Of a DNA stretch of 64,000 nt, positions 19,134 through 28,209 are shown piece by piece. Within the stretch, counting starts at the first letter, position 1. The number at the start of each line of letters is the position of its first letter. A program made the position numbers and the translations under genes. The notes under the pieces are model-generated. The model saw only the letters and a list, made by a program, of their open reading frames with translations, ran no database searches and was not told where the DNA came from. The DNA comes from Dictyobacter kobayashii (GTDB lineage: Bacteria; Chloroflexota; Ktedonobacteria; Ktedonobacterales; Ktedonobacteraceae): the NCBI RefSeq assembly GCF_003967555.1, contig NZ_BIFS01000001.1, positions 2,108,001 through 2,172,000 of the forward strand, given 5' to 3'.

Positions 19134-21152
19134 ATGAACGAAAAAATCCAATCAGTTTTAAAATCCCTCCCACACAAACCTGGCATTTACCTGATGAAGG
19201 ATGCCGAAGGAACGATCATCTATGTGGGAAAAGCTATCTCACTCTATAATCGGGTACGTTCCTATTTCCTGGAGTCAACCGACCATAGTCCAAAAAATCG
19301 GAGTATGGTAGCTAAAATCGATGATATCGAGTTCCTCGTCGTGCAAAATGAGGTCGAGGCACTGGTCCTGGAAAGCAATTATATTAAGCAGTATCGGCCC
19401 AAATATAATGTACTACTGCGGGACGATAAGAGTTATCCTTATATCAAAGTCGCTCTGACCGAGGATTTTCCACGCGTCTATCGGGTGCGTAGCTTCCATC
19501 ATGATGGCAATCGCTACTTTGGACCTTATACGAATTCGGGGGCCGTTGATGCAACCCTCGATCTCTTAAATAAGCTTTTTGCTTTTCGCACCTGTCGCTA
19601 TGATGCCAGTTCCTGGGCACCACCCACCAGAGGTGAGCCCCCGGCTAGTTGGAAGCTGAAGTTACTACCACGTCCTTGCACCCAGTACTATATCCACCGC
19701 TGTACCGCTCCCTGCGTGGCTTATACCACGCGTGAGGAGTATAACGCGATAATCAAGCAGGTTATACTCTTCCTCGAAGGCAAACATGACGAGGTTCTGA
19801 AAGATCTGCAGGCAAAAATGGAGAAGGCCGCGGAAGAGCTAAATTTTGAGGAAGCGGCCCGTCTACGCGACCGTATTCAAGCGGTTGAGCGCATCCTGGA
19901 AAAGCAACGTATTATCAATACGGAGGCTCAGGATGACCAGGATGTCATCGCGCTGGCCAGTGGGGACGATGAGACGTGCGCCCTGGTCTTCTTCTTCCGC
20001 TCGGGCAAACTGGTGGGACGCGAATACTTTATCTTGCAAGGTACGCGTGATAGTAGTCCAGGTGAGATTATGGGCTCCTTCATGCAACAGTTCTATCAGA
20101 GCTCTCCACATGTGCCTTCTGAAGTCATTGTTGAGGCCGAGCCCGACGATCGCCAGGTCATTCAAAGCTGGCTCAAAGAGAAACGGAAAGGTGCCGCGGC
20201 CACTGGCGCTAGCTCTACAGTGACGATCACGGCCCCCAAACGTGGTGACAAAGTGCAACTGGTCAATATGGTTAAGAATAATGCTAAAGAGGTGCTGGAT
20301 CAGCAGCGCATCAAGTGGCTAACCGATAGCCAAAAAACGCAGTTTGCCCTGGAGGAGATCCAGCAGGCAATTAATCTGGAGACGGCTCCGCAGCGTATCG
20401 AGTGCTATGATATCTCAAATACCCAGGGAACAAACTCGGTCGGTGCGATGGTAGTCTTTGAGGCTGGACGGCCAAAAAAAGAGGAGTATCGCCGCTTTAA
20501 AATCAAACAGGTTGAGGGCCCAAACGATTATGCCAGCCACCAGGAAGTCTTGCGCCGCCGTTTCCGCAAAGCCGCCGCCAATAGTACTTCTATCCCCAGT
20601 AAACCTATGGATGATATCAGTCCACCAATTGGTGAAACGGTCGAGGAGATCATTCAGGAGGGTGAAAATGGGGCCTTGCAACATGATTGGGCCATGCCAG
20701 ACCTGGTGATTATCGATGGCGGCAAGGGTCAGTTGAACGCGGCCCTGGAGGTCATGCACGAGCTCAAACTGGATATTCCCATCATTGGTGTGGCCAAAGA
20801 AGAAGGCTCGCATACCAAGCTCAATACCGCCGAAGAGATCTATATACCAGGTGCGGCTGAGCCGATTATCCTGCCACGCAATTCACAGGGACTCTATCTA
20901 CTACAACGTATCCGCGATGAGGCCCATCGTTTCGGTCTCTCATATCACCAGAAACTACGCTCCAATCGTACCTTCAAGTCCGTGCTGGATGAGATTCCGG
21001 GCATCGGTCCTAAACGTAAACAGGCGTTGCTCAAACACTTTGGCTCTGTGCGTGCCATCGGTTCGGCCAGCCTGGAAGATCTGGCTGCCCTCGATGGCAT
21101 GACACGCGATGCCGCCGAAAAGGTGAAAGAGTACATTGGGCGCCTGGAATAG
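19134..21152 (+). CDS. uvrC: Excinuclease ABC subunit C
   Basis: A 672-residue nuclease subunit of nucleotide excision repair, making both incisions with UvrB. GIY-YIG domain: KPGIYLM (15-21) and IYVGKA (29-34). UVR domain near 222-256 (KMEKAAEELNFEEAARLRDRI). The RNase-H-like 3'-half carries ECYDISNTQGTN and DLVIIDGGKGQLN, and tandem helix-hairpin-helix motifs end the protein (IPGIGPKRKQALL). A ~40-residue insertion lies between FRKAAAN and the DGGKGQ strand, and another low-complexity stretch (KGAAATGASS) before the RNase H fold. The ATG at 19134 has only a weak ribosome site but starts the conserved N-terminus. The gene is divergent from selB. Confidence 0.96.
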   Translation: MNEKIQSVLKSLPHKPGIYLMKDAEGTIIYVGKAISLYNRVRSYFLESTDHSPKNRSMVAKIDDIEFLVVQNEVEALVLESNYIKQYRPKYNVLLRDDKSYPYIKVALTEDFPRVYRVRSFHHDGNRYFGPYTNSGAVDATLDLLNKLFAFRTCRYDASSWAPPTRGEPPASWKLKLLPRPCTQYYIHRCTAPCVAYTTREEYNAIIKQVILFLEGKHDEVLKDLQAKMEKAAEELNFEEAARLRDRIQAVERILEKQRIINTEAQDDQDVIALASGDDETCALVFFFRSGKLVGREYFILQGTRDSSPGEIMGSFMQQFYQSSPHVPSEVIVEAEPDDRQVIQSWLKEKRKGAAATGASSTVTITAPKRGDKVQLVNMVKNNAKEVLDQQRIKWLTDSQKTQFALEEIQQAINLETAPQRIECYDISNTQGTNSVGAMVVFEAGRPKKEEYRRFKIKQVEGPNDYASHQEVLRRRFRKAAANSTSIPSKPMDDISPPIGETVEEIIQEGENGALQHDWAMPDLVIIDGGKGQLNAALEVMHELKLDIPIIGVAKEEGSHTKLNTAEEIYIPGAAEPIILPRNSQGLYLLQRIRDEAHRFGLSYHQKLRSNRTFKSVLDEIPGIGPKRKQALLKHFGSVRAIGSASLEDLAALDGMTRDAAEKVKEYIGRLE

Positions 21153-21273
21153 AATGTGATCTCCTTTTGTTCTATATAACAGAGACCGTTGACATTCTAT
21201 TCCAGGTCGCGGTACAGGATATATTTAGTGACTGCGGCCCCTGACGCTACACGCCTGCGGCGCTCACAAGGTC

Positions 21274-21334
21274 TTTTTAGTTCGGTGCAGTCATCAGGTC
21301 GTTGCACGACCTGATGACTGCACCGAACTAAAAA
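21274..21334. terminator. 29-bp perfect hairpin, TGC loop, downstream of uvrC
   Basis: Arms 21274-21302 and 21306-21334 pair perfectly, starting with TTTTT and ending with AAAAA, so the stem could terminate transcription from either side. It is flanked on the right by ATCGGGCGCTGATGCGC (about 21335-21351), which resembles the outer ends of the composite repeat elements. The insertion sequence begins 37 bp further on. Confidence 0.6.
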
Positions 21335-21361
21335 TCGGGCGCTGATGCGCTACAAGAGTGC

Positions 21362-22704
21362 TAGCACTCGACAGGGCTTCGCAAAAGTCAGAGTAACCAA
21401 GCAAGGGCCTCCTCTGGGTGAGATGCAAATCGCCGGATTTGACGAGCCACATTGGAAACCTGATGCATATCCATCAAGGAGAGCACGAGCGAGTTGAGTA
21501 CGGCAAGCATTTGAGCGACAGGAGGAACGCGAACGCCACATCGGTCTTCTCCCAACGTCACATCACGGCGCCCATGGAGACGATTTTCCACCGCCCAGTG
21601 GTCGCGGATGAGGCGGAAAAGCCGCTGGATCGAACACTGTTCTCGGCTCAAGGTCGTCAATCCGTACACGACCTCTACGCTCCTTTTCTCTGCCGTCTTG
21701 CGTTCCCGTTGTAATCGAAAGACCTGCCCAACTTCTCCCCATTCTCGATCCAGAAACTCGTTGAGGTCCGGTGAGGTGAGCAGGTGGCGCCGCTCCAGTC
21801 GGCCATGACCTTTTTCGACCTGTTCATAGGAGTGCCAGGTGCTTCGATCAGCGTGTGGATCTTCGAAAAAGAGTTCCAGATCCTCTCGAGTCACGGGCGT
21901 ATTGTCTTTGATGATCAGAATCACCTCTCCTCCTGCCCGTTTTACCATGCGTCCAAACGCATGATAACTTTGAGCAGCATCGACGGTGAAAATGCGCCCT
22001 TTGCAGAGCACTTCGGTCAACAGCGGCTTGAGGGCACTGACTTCATTCTGCTTGTCGGCAATTGGACACTGATGCAAGACAATTCCTGTTTGCACTTCAT
22101 ACACATGCAACACATGCCTCTGCGGCTTTTCTCCTCCATAGCTCTGCTGACCGGTTCCCCGCAACACTTTGCCATCAATGGCCACATGAACAGCGCGCTG
22201 CTCTGCCAGCATCGCGAGACGACTGGGTTCGTCACCACATCGGCTTTCTGCCTCCTGCCGTAGCAACCAATCTCGAAATCGTTCATTGATCTGCTGGCTC
22301 TCCAACCGAGCGAGCGCATATTTGTACGTATTGGCACACGGCATACGCTTCCACTTCACGTTCAACTGCTCGCGCAGCCTCTCTCCTTGGTCTCGCGCCC
22401 AATCGCTGGCTCCCAACAGGCTTTTCATCCCAGCCAGTTTGGCCAGGATCAGCACGATGAGCACGTCCGCTAACGCATATTGCTTCCCTCGGGCTGCCCG
22501 CTGATCAGGGATCTGCGCACAGATGTCGTACAACGAACGCAGATGCGATGGGCTTACTTCTTGAATGGTCTTGCTTTCCGTTTTCAGTGTGCTATATTCC
22601 ATGCAGAGTCTTTCCTCGAATGACCTTGATTTTTTTTTCATTCTACTGGATTGACTCTTCTTTTTCACCTCCCCCGGACTTTTGCGAAGCCCTGTAGCAC
22701 TCGA
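21362..22704. mobile_element. Intact ISAs1-like insertion sequence with 10-bp target duplication
   Basis: Terminal inverted repeats 21372-21389 and 22677-22694 are 18 bp and perfect. Directly outside them the 10-mer TAGCACTCGA is present at 21362-21371 and again at 22695-22704, a clean target-site duplication. The element proper is 1323 bp and carries one transposase gene. Perfect ends and duplication indicate a recent, possibly still active insertion. Confidence 0.93.
21388..22602 (-). CDS. ISAs1-family (H-repeat type) DDE transposase
   Basis: A 404-residue transposase. Residues from IPDQRAARGKQYALADVLIVLILAKLAGMKS are the DDE_Tnp_1-associated N-terminus typical of ISAs1. Then follow VAIDGKVLRGT (first Asp), a conserved TVDAAQSYHAF block (second Asp) and a late RDHWAVENRLHGRRDVTLGEDRC with the catalytic Glu. 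I place the start at the ATG at 22602, which has GAGGAAAG 7 nt upstream; the longer open frame extends outside the element and cannot be original. The stop overlaps the left inverted repeat. The protein appears full length and functional. Confidence 0.93.
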   Translation of the reverse strand: MEYSTLKTESKTIQEVSPSHLRSLYDICAQIPDQRAARGKQYALADVLIVLILAKLAGMKSLLGASDWARDQGERLREQLNVKWKRMPCANTYKYALARLESQQINERFRDWLLRQEAESRCGDEPSRLAMLAEQRAVHVAIDGKVLRGTGQQSYGGEKPQRHVLHVYEVQTGIVLHQCPIADKQNEVSALKPLLTEVLCKGRIFTVDAAQSYHAFGRMVKRAGGEVILIIKDNTPVTREDLELFFEDPHADRSTWHSYEQVEKGHGRLERRHLLTSPDLNEFLDREWGEVGQVFRLQRERKTAEKRSVEVVYGLTTLSREQCSIQRLFRLIRDHWAVENRLHGRRDVTLGEDRCGVRVPPVAQMLAVLNSLVLSLMDMHQVSNVARQIRRFASHPEEALAWLL

Positions 22705-22925
22705 TGGAATCGATTGACAACACAACAAATTCACGGTACTATTAATGGGCAGGACGGCTATAGTGGTCGCCCTCTCTATGCAATAAATAATATCTCATCA
22801 GAACACACAGACCACTCGCACAGGACTCAGGTGATCATAGAAACCAGTGAGGTCATCCCCCTCTCTCCATTGGCGTGTTGGCTGTGTAGACAGCGTTAAG
22901 CGCAATTTAAAGAGGTGATTGGTAT

Positions 22926-23252
22926 ATGCCAACGTACGAGTATCTTTGTCAAACATGCAGCCACCGCTTCGAGACGTGGCAGAAAATGACCGATGAGCCT
23001 TTGACAGTTTGTCCAGAATGTGGCAACCACATTCGTCGCGTGCTCTTCCCCGCTGGAGTCGTCTTTAAAGGTTCAGGTTTTTATAAAACTGACTATAGCA
23101 ATACAAAAACTCTTCCTCCTACCAATGGAGACACAAAAAAAACTGAAGGTTCTAGCGAAAGCAAAACTGGCGATAGTAGTAGCACTTCTTCAGAAGGCAG
23201 CTCAGCCAGTAGTAGCCCATCTACCTCTACGACGCCAAGTACTACCAAATAA
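22926..23252 (+). CDS. FmdB-family zinc-ribbon protein
   Basis: A 108-residue protein. The N-terminal 40 residues form a zinc ribbon with Cys8, Cys11, Cys29 and Cys32 (CQTC...CPEC) in the MPTYEYLC context typical of the FmdB family of putative regulators. Residues after 60 are Ser/Thr-rich low complexity, often seen in this family and of unknown use. AGAGGTGAT precedes the ATG. The exact role of the family is not settled. Downstream, after a palindrome, lies a 70-aa gene on the same strand that may be co-transcribed. Confidence 0.85.
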   Translation: MPTYEYLCQTCSHRFETWQKMTDEPLTVCPECGNHIRRVLFPAGVVFKGSGFYKTDYSNTKTLPPTNGDTKKTEGSSESKTGDSSSTSSEGSSASSSPSTSTTPSTTK

Positions 23253-23261
23253 GAATGAATC

Positions 23262-23305
23262 AAAAGTTCAATGGCCATCATCATGATGATGGCCATTGAA
23301 CTTTT
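23262..23305. terminator. 44-bp perfect palindrome after FmdB-like gene
   Basis: Bases 23262-23283 and 23284-23305 are exact reverse complements without a loop, beginning AAAAG and ending CTTTT. It lies 9 bp past the stop and 26 bp before the next start. Confidence 0.6.
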
Positions 23306-23331
23306 CTCACGCGAAAAAGGGGATACAGACC

Positions 23332-23544
23332 ATGGCCGAATCAGCTATTGCCGCCATTCAGCGCCAACAAATCGAGATCGCCATTGGCGAGCTTCTACTG
23401 ACATCTGATTTCTATATGCGCCAATCCACTACCGAGCGTATCCGCCACCTTATCTCTCACGCCGACCATAGCCTGGACATCCATAAATTCAGTGAGGTGG
23501 CCCAGGATGAGTTGCGCGAACTCAACCTCTTGCCCGACAACTAA
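23332..23544 (+). CDS. Hypothetical 70-residue helical protein
   Basis: The start is set to the ATG at 23332 because AAAAAGGGG lies about 9 nt upstream; an earlier ATG at 23296 sits inside the palindrome and is unlikely. The protein (MAESAIAAIQRQQIEIAIGELL...) is probably all helical, charged, without membrane segments or Cys pairs. I do not recognise the family. Confidence 0.6.
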   Translation: MAESAIAAIQRQQIEIAIGELLLTSDFYMRQSTTERIRHLISHADHSLDIHKFSEVAQDELRELNLLPDN

Positions 23545-23613
23545 GAGAAAACGCTGCGCAACGGTCCTGTATGCCTGCCACGGCATGTGGGACTATCATT
23601 CTTGTCGCCCTGA

Positions 23614-24089
23614 TTATGATCCCAGGTATGCGATGATTTTCGGATGTTCATTCGCCACCAGCTGCATAATCTGCTCTTCGTTCTTTATTGCGCTATCCAC
23701 AAATCTCTCCACATGCCCTGCAAACCACTGCACTAGATTTTCAAAGTTTTTCTCCGCCACCATAGACTCAATAGCGTACGCCAGAGCCATCTCCTCCTGC
23801 TCATCTTTATATTGGATCTGGTAGCCATTGATCATTAGAAAAGTGCTCCCCAGAATAAAGGCTACGCGTTTATTGCCATCGATAAAAGGATGATTCTGGG
23901 CTAAGCGTTGAATTAAGATAGCTGCTTGCTCCACCATACCAGCATTCTGATATAACTTCATGTTTTGGGAGCCGCTAAGGCAGAGCCCAGACCATTCATA
24001 TCTCGCACTGCTCCAGTCTCGCCAGCCACCTCATTCGCTCGTATGGCAATCTCGATATCAGGATAAGCTATCTCATCATCTGTGTTCAT
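23614..24089 (-). pseudogene. doc: Doc/Fic-family toxin gene with frameshift
   Basis: The downstream frame (23961-23614) carries the Fic/Doc catalytic motif HPFIDGNKRVAF. The N-terminus lies upstream in another frame: from an ATG at 24089 with AAAGGA 8 nt before it, 43 codons read to ...VRDMNGLGSALAAPKT, the usual Doc lead-in (RD..GL.SAL..P), and stop where TGA overlaps the next ATG. Adding one C to a CCC run at about 23966-23968 would join them as SALAAPQNMKLYQNAG. Doc toxins AMPylate or phosphorylate translation factors. No antitoxin gene is adjacent. It could be a decayed gene, slippage variant or sequence error. Confidence 0.75.
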
Positions 24090-24377
24090 CACTCGTATCC
24101 TTTATTAGCAGATTTAGCAATAAGCAGCTACTTCATTACTACTGCGTCAATATAAACAATCAAGCCTGGATTGAGCTTCTATATTGTAGAGTTAACACTA
24201 TATTCTACAAAAAGAGAATGAAATGCGCATCTTCTCTCCCAAAAGTCACGACCTATATACCAAATTTTCCTATTAGATAGGTATTCACGAACAGATGCAC
24301 GTCATACGAGTGTATACTGGTATTACACAATCCCTAAGAATAGCTAGAATTATGCCGCTTGCAAGGAGACAGAGGTC

Positions 24378-25220
24378 ATGCAGCTTCAAGGCGAGAAAAC
24401 ACAGGAACAAATTATTCAGGAACTTCAGCAGCAATTAGATGATTTACGGGCGGAGAACCTCCTCTTGCAAGATCAGCTGGCACATAAGGAACAGTCAACT
24501 GCGATGATCGCGCACGATCTGCGCGGACCACTTTCGCCGATTATGAATTATGCACAGATGATTGGACGTCATGCAGCCCCACCTAAAGATGGCAGTAAGT
24601 TTTCTGCGCAACAAATTGGGAAGAAGCACTCAGCAATCCAGCGCAATGCCAATATCATCATTGGGCAGGCCCAGCGTATGAGCCGCCTGGTTAATGATTT
24701 GCTCGACTCTTCTCATCTTGCCTCAGGCAAATTTTCGTTAATCCGCGAAGACTGCGATATTGTACAACTGGTCGAGGAAATGGTAGAACAATTACGCCCG
24801 GTGGCCCCCTACCATACATTTATTGTTTCAGCTCCCAGGACCCCTATCATTGGGCATTGGGATGGAGGCCGCTTACAACAGGCTCTGGGAAACTTACTCG
24901 ATAATGCAATCAAGTATTCGGATGAGAAGACGACCATTACAGTGGCTGTCGTTGCTACCGAAAAGGGTGTTAAGATCAGTGTCCATAATCAGGGGGCCAG
25001 TATTCCATCAGCCGAAATTGGGCACCTCTTCCGTCCTTATGGACGCTTGCCTGCCGCGAGTTCACGCCACGGTTCGGGTTTAGGACTATTTATTACGAAA
25101 TCTATTATTGAAGCCCACCAGGGGACGCTACAGTTGGAGCCACATAGTGAAGAGGGCAACAGTAGCGATGAGCCCCGGGGCACAACCTTTAGTTTTGAAA
25201 TTCCTTTACGCGAGGACTAA
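24378..25220 (+). CDS. Soluble sensor histidine kinase
   Basis: A 280-residue cytosolic protein with no membrane segment. Residues 5-40 form a likely coiled coil; phospho-acceptor His46 in MIAHDLRGPL (HisKA). The ATPase domain has the N box NLLDNAIKY (172-180) and G2 box GSGLGL (232-237); the G1 box is degenerate (HNQGASIP, 203-210, instead of DxGxGIP). AAGGAG lies about 10 nt upstream of the ATG. No response regulator or sensor domain is adjacent, so the input is unknown and it is an orphan kinase. A clear intrinsic terminator follows. Confidence 0.9.
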   Translation: MQLQGEKTQEQIIQELQQQLDDLRAENLLLQDQLAHKEQSTAMIAHDLRGPLSPIMNYAQMIGRHAAPPKDGSKFSAQQIGKKHSAIQRNANIIIGQAQRMSRLVNDLLDSSHLASGKFSLIREDCDIVQLVEEMVEQLRPVAPYHTFIVSAPRTPIIGHWDGGRLQQALGNLLDNAIKYSDEKTTITVAVVATEKGVKISVHNQGASIPSAEIGHLFRPYGRLPAASSRHGSGLGLFITKSIIEAHQGTLQLEPHSEEGNSSDEPRGTTFSFEIPLRED

Positions 25221-25234
25221 ACAGCCGCAGAGGC

Positions 25235-25273
25235 AAAGAACAGGGACGTTCGATACACAAGTCCCTGTTCTTT
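25235..25273 (+). terminator. Intrinsic terminator of histidine kinase gene
   Basis: Arms 25235-25247 and 25261-25273 (13 bp) followed by TTCT, 15 bp after the kinase stop. Confidence 0.75.
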
Positions 25274-25327
25274 TCTATCCCCTGATAGTATGCCCCCACC
25301 ACATCTTCTGTTACTAACCTCTATTAA

Positions 25328-26302
25328 TTAGTGAACCGGGTTAGAAAGCGCCAGGAAATCCAATAGTGCCTCGACTGAGTGGACCAGCAGATCGGCTCCG
25401 CGCTGCTGATAGAGTTCAATCTCTTGTTTATGTACCACCATGGCCGCCAGTACGGGCGCTTCGGTCTCTGTTCTGCTGGCTTTGTAGCGCCTTACCAGGT
25501 CAAAATCATCGGCGGTATCGCCGATATAGAGGCCGCCACGACCCTCTAGCTGGCTCAGAGCGTGGCGTAGGGCCTGAGGATCAGGCTTGGCATAGAGATC
25601 CGCTGGCACAATCACGTCCCACCAGCGTTGGCCACTGTAGGCCTCCATGCGTTCGATAGCACTTTCGACTTCAGCCCCCACACGTCCGGTAATCATTCCT
25701 AGATGTGCCACCCCGGCCTGGCGTAACTGCTCAAAAAAATCGGGCGCATAGAGCATGCGCTCGTTCTGCACAAATCCTTCAGCCTGTGGCATATAACGCG
25801 CCTCGCGACCAAAGCGGCGTTGGAGCTCTGTGGCTCCCCAGTAGCATTCATTAAATATGTCTACCACTACATCATAATCGGTCCGGGCACTGGCAGGGAA
25901 AACAGCTTCAACCCAGGCACGACCACCCCGACCAGATTGCGCAGCCTCATGGGCTAACACACCCCAATCCTCAGTACTGCGCTCAGCCAGTGCGCTACCC
26001 AGCCATTCACGCAGCCGTGAAGTAGCCAGCGCCGAGAGCAAATAACACATATCCCAATCGCTATTAAAGCCACCGGCCTGTTTAAAAACCGTAATATCTT
26101 CTTGCGTCATTGGGGTCTGGCGCTCCGAGCGATCCCATTGCAAACCATTCAAAGTGCCAACAATATATTCTGTCACAGCAATATTAGCTGCGCGAAAAGA
26201 GTTCACGGTCTCAATCAACACACCATCCACATCAAAGAGCACGGTATCAAAAGGCTGGGGAACCAGCAGGTCAGGTCGTTTCCAGATTACCTGGGTAGTC
26301 AT
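25328..26302 (-). CDS. HAD-superfamily phosphatase
   Basis: A 324-residue protein. Motif I DVDGVLIET with Asp24 and Asp26, motif II in GMITGR, Lys in YAKPDPQALRHAL (motif III) and IGDTADDFDLVRR (motif IV) are all present, so a phosphohydrolase active site is intact. The large cap region (about 60-190) is rich in Trp/Arg. It is longer than typical subfamily I members; the substrate is unknown. The start at 26302 gives the expected distance to motif I. Monocistronic, leftward, facing the histidine kinase. Confidence 0.85.
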   Translation of the reverse strand: MTTQVIWKRPDLLVPQPFDTVLFDVDGVLIETVNSFRAANIAVTEYIVGTLNGLQWDRSERQTPMTQEDITVFKQAGGFNSDWDMCYLLSALATSRLREWLGSALAERSTEDWGVLAHEAAQSGRGGRAWVEAVFPASARTDYDVVVDIFNECYWGATELQRRFGREARYMPQAEGFVQNERMLYAPDFFEQLRQAGVAHLGMITGRVGAEVESAIERMEAYSGQRWWDVIVPADLYAKPDPQALRHALSQLEGRGGLYIGDTADDFDLVRRYKASRTETEAPVLAAMVVHKQEIELYQQRGADLLVHSVEALLDFLALSNPVH

Positions 26303-26527
26303 AATTCAGTAGGCCCTTTCAACAAAGAAGGCATAGCCCAACCGGGCCATGCGTATAACAATCTCTACCTTTCTGTCTATTGTATAACGCTTAGATTAAG
26401 AGAATGAAAAAAAAGAGAAAAAAGAGGGGGAACATTTAACAGCTTAGGGGAACCGTAAACGAAGTCCCCCTTGACCAACACGCTTGATGGGGTCAGGGAG
26501 TAACCTCGTTTACTGGCAACGTTGTGT

Positions 26528-27331
26528 TTAGAGCACCCGGCCTAAGAAGTTGCGGGTGCGCTCATTCTGGCTCTCGTTAAAGATTTGCTCGGGTGGACCC
26601 TGTTCGACAATCTGGGCCTTATCCATGAATACGACGTGATCGGCCACATCGCGGGCGAAGCCCATTTCATGGGTAACCACGACCATCGTCATGCCTTCTT
26701 CAGCCAGTTGTCGCATGACTTTAAGTACCTCACCCACCAATTCTGGGTCCAGGGCGGAAGTCGCTTCGTCAAACAACATGAGCTTGGGATTCATGGCCAG
26801 CGCACGGGCAATCGCTACACGCTGCTGTTGACCACCAGAGAGTCGATGGGGATAGGAATCCTCTTTGTCTGAGAGTCCGACCTTCTCCAGTAATACACGT
26901 GCGCGCTCAATCACTTCGTTCTTGGGCTGGCGCAAGACATGGATAGGTGCCTCGATGATATTTTCAAGCGCTGTTTTGTGGGCGAAGAGATTAAAGCGTT
27001 GGAAGACAAAACCAACCTGTGAACGCATGCGGGCAATATTAACTTCGCTATCCTCAACCAGGCGACCATTCTGCTCACGATAGCCAACTAGTTGTCCATC
27101 AATGTAGATACGCCCACCATCAATTTTCTCAAGATGATTGAGGCAGCGCAATAAAGTTGTTTTACCAGAGCCACTCGGACCGATCACCACCACGGCCTGG
27201 CCACGCTTAACCGAAAAATCCACGCCATTCAATACTATGTTGTCGCCGAAACGCTTTACAAGCTGCTCGGTGCGCACCATCTCACTGGTCTGGTTTTTTT
27301 GAAGGTCATCATGGGTTATTTCTGTAGTCAT
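26528..27331 (-). CDS. Polar amino-acid ABC transporter, ATP-binding protein
   Basis: A 267-residue ATPase of the GlnQ/HisP type. Walker [11 protein letters not shown]-loop VFQRFNLF, signature LSGGQQQR, Walker [13 protein letters not shown] and switch VVTHEMGF are all intact. AGGAGG lies 7 nt before the ATG at 27331, which decides the start; the longer frame begins with a TTG that is part of this ribosome site. Only 17 bp separate it from the permease gene upstream, and it is the last gene of the receptor-permease-ATPase unit. The substrate is probably a polar amino acid. Confidence 0.95.
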   Translation of the reverse strand: MTTEITHDDLQKNQTSEMVRTEQLVKRFGDNIVLNGVDFSVKRGQAVVVIGPSGSGKTTLLRCLNHLEKIDGGRIYIDGQLVGYREQNGRLVEDSEVNIARMRSQVGFVFQRFNLFAHKTALENIIEAPIHVLRQPKNEVIERARVLLEKVGLSDKEDSYPHRLSGGQQQRVAIARALAMNPKLMLFDEATSALDPELVGEVLKVMRQLAEEGMTMVVVTHEMGFARDVADHVVFMDKAQIVEQGPPEQIFNESQNERTRNFLGRVL

Positions 27332-27348
27332 TCTATACCTCCTCAACC

Positions 27349-28101
27349 TTATCTGGCAGTCTGCGAACCAAAACCAGTCAGGCGTTTCATTGTACTTTTC
27401 TCTTGCGCTACGGCGATTGCGACATTGGCCCGATCGGGATCAAAGCGATTCTCAATCCAGCGCTGCACGAATTCCCAGATCGTCGTTAATACCAGATAGT
27501 ATACCGTAGCAACGATCAAGAGTTCAAAGGTAATAAAGGTCTGAGAACCCAGAATCTGGGCTGTGCCGGTCAATTCCATCACACCAATTACCGAGGCGAT
27601 GGAGGTGGTTTTGAGCATGTTGTTGAATTCGTTGCCTAAGGGAGGAATAATGACGCGCATGGCCTGGGGCACAATAATACGGCGCATGGCCAGATTGTAG
27701 CGCATGCCCAGCGCTTTGGCTGCTTCCATCTGACCGGCATCTACCGAGCCCAGGGCGGCACGAATGATCTCGGACATGTAAGCGCCTTCATTAAGCGAGA
27801 AGGAGATCAGGACACAAAGATAGGCGGGCAGCAGGGCTTGTGGAAAAATCTTGGGCAGGCCGGCCCATAACAACAAGACCTGTACCAGCAAAGGACTGCC
27901 TCGAAAGAACCAGAGATAGGCACGAGCTGGCCACACCAGAAATGGATATTTCGATGTACGCATCAATGCTAAAAAGAAACCCAGTATGATTCCTATTGCC
28001 TGCGCGACGACCGAGATCCACAATGTGATCCAGGCTGCCTGCAAGAAATAGAAGTTGGGATCCTGAAAAAGATAGTACCATACTTGGCCCCAACTGAACA
28101 T
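27349..28101 (-). CDS. Polar amino-acid ABC transporter, permease
   Basis: A 250-residue membrane protein with about five helices and the EAA loop ([25 protein letters not shown] split over the cytoplasmic loop) that docks to the ATPase. It belongs to the HisM/GlnP single-polypeptide type; since no second permease is encoded nearby it probably acts as a homodimer. AGGAGG precedes the ATG. Encoded between the receptor gene (28210-29124) and the ATPase gene, all leftward. Confidence 0.94.
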   Translation of the reverse strand: MFSWGQVWYYLFQDPNFYFLQAAWITLWISVVAQAIGIILGFFLALMRTSKYPFLVWPARAYLWFFRGSPLLVQVLLLWAGLPKIFPQALLPAYLCVLISFSLNEGAYMSEIIRAALGSVDAGQMEAAKALGMRYNLAMRRIIVPQAMRVIIPPLGNEFNNMLKTTSIASVIGVMELTGTAQILGSQTFITFELLIVATVYYLVLTTIWEFVQRWIENRFDPDRANVAIAVAQEKSTMKRLTGFGSQTAR

Positions 28102-28209
28102 GGCAATCCTCCTAAAAAAGACTATATGCTCCTCACCTCGAAAGAAATCATTGAGGTAAGGAGCGGGGATGGTCGAAGTTGATCAGCTTATTTTATCTTG
28201 TTAATGGCC

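Noticed and set aside
18255..19173. Several 98-182-codon frames on both strands across the selB-uvrC gap
   Set aside because: They only translate the 80-bp and hairpin repeats and have no family features.
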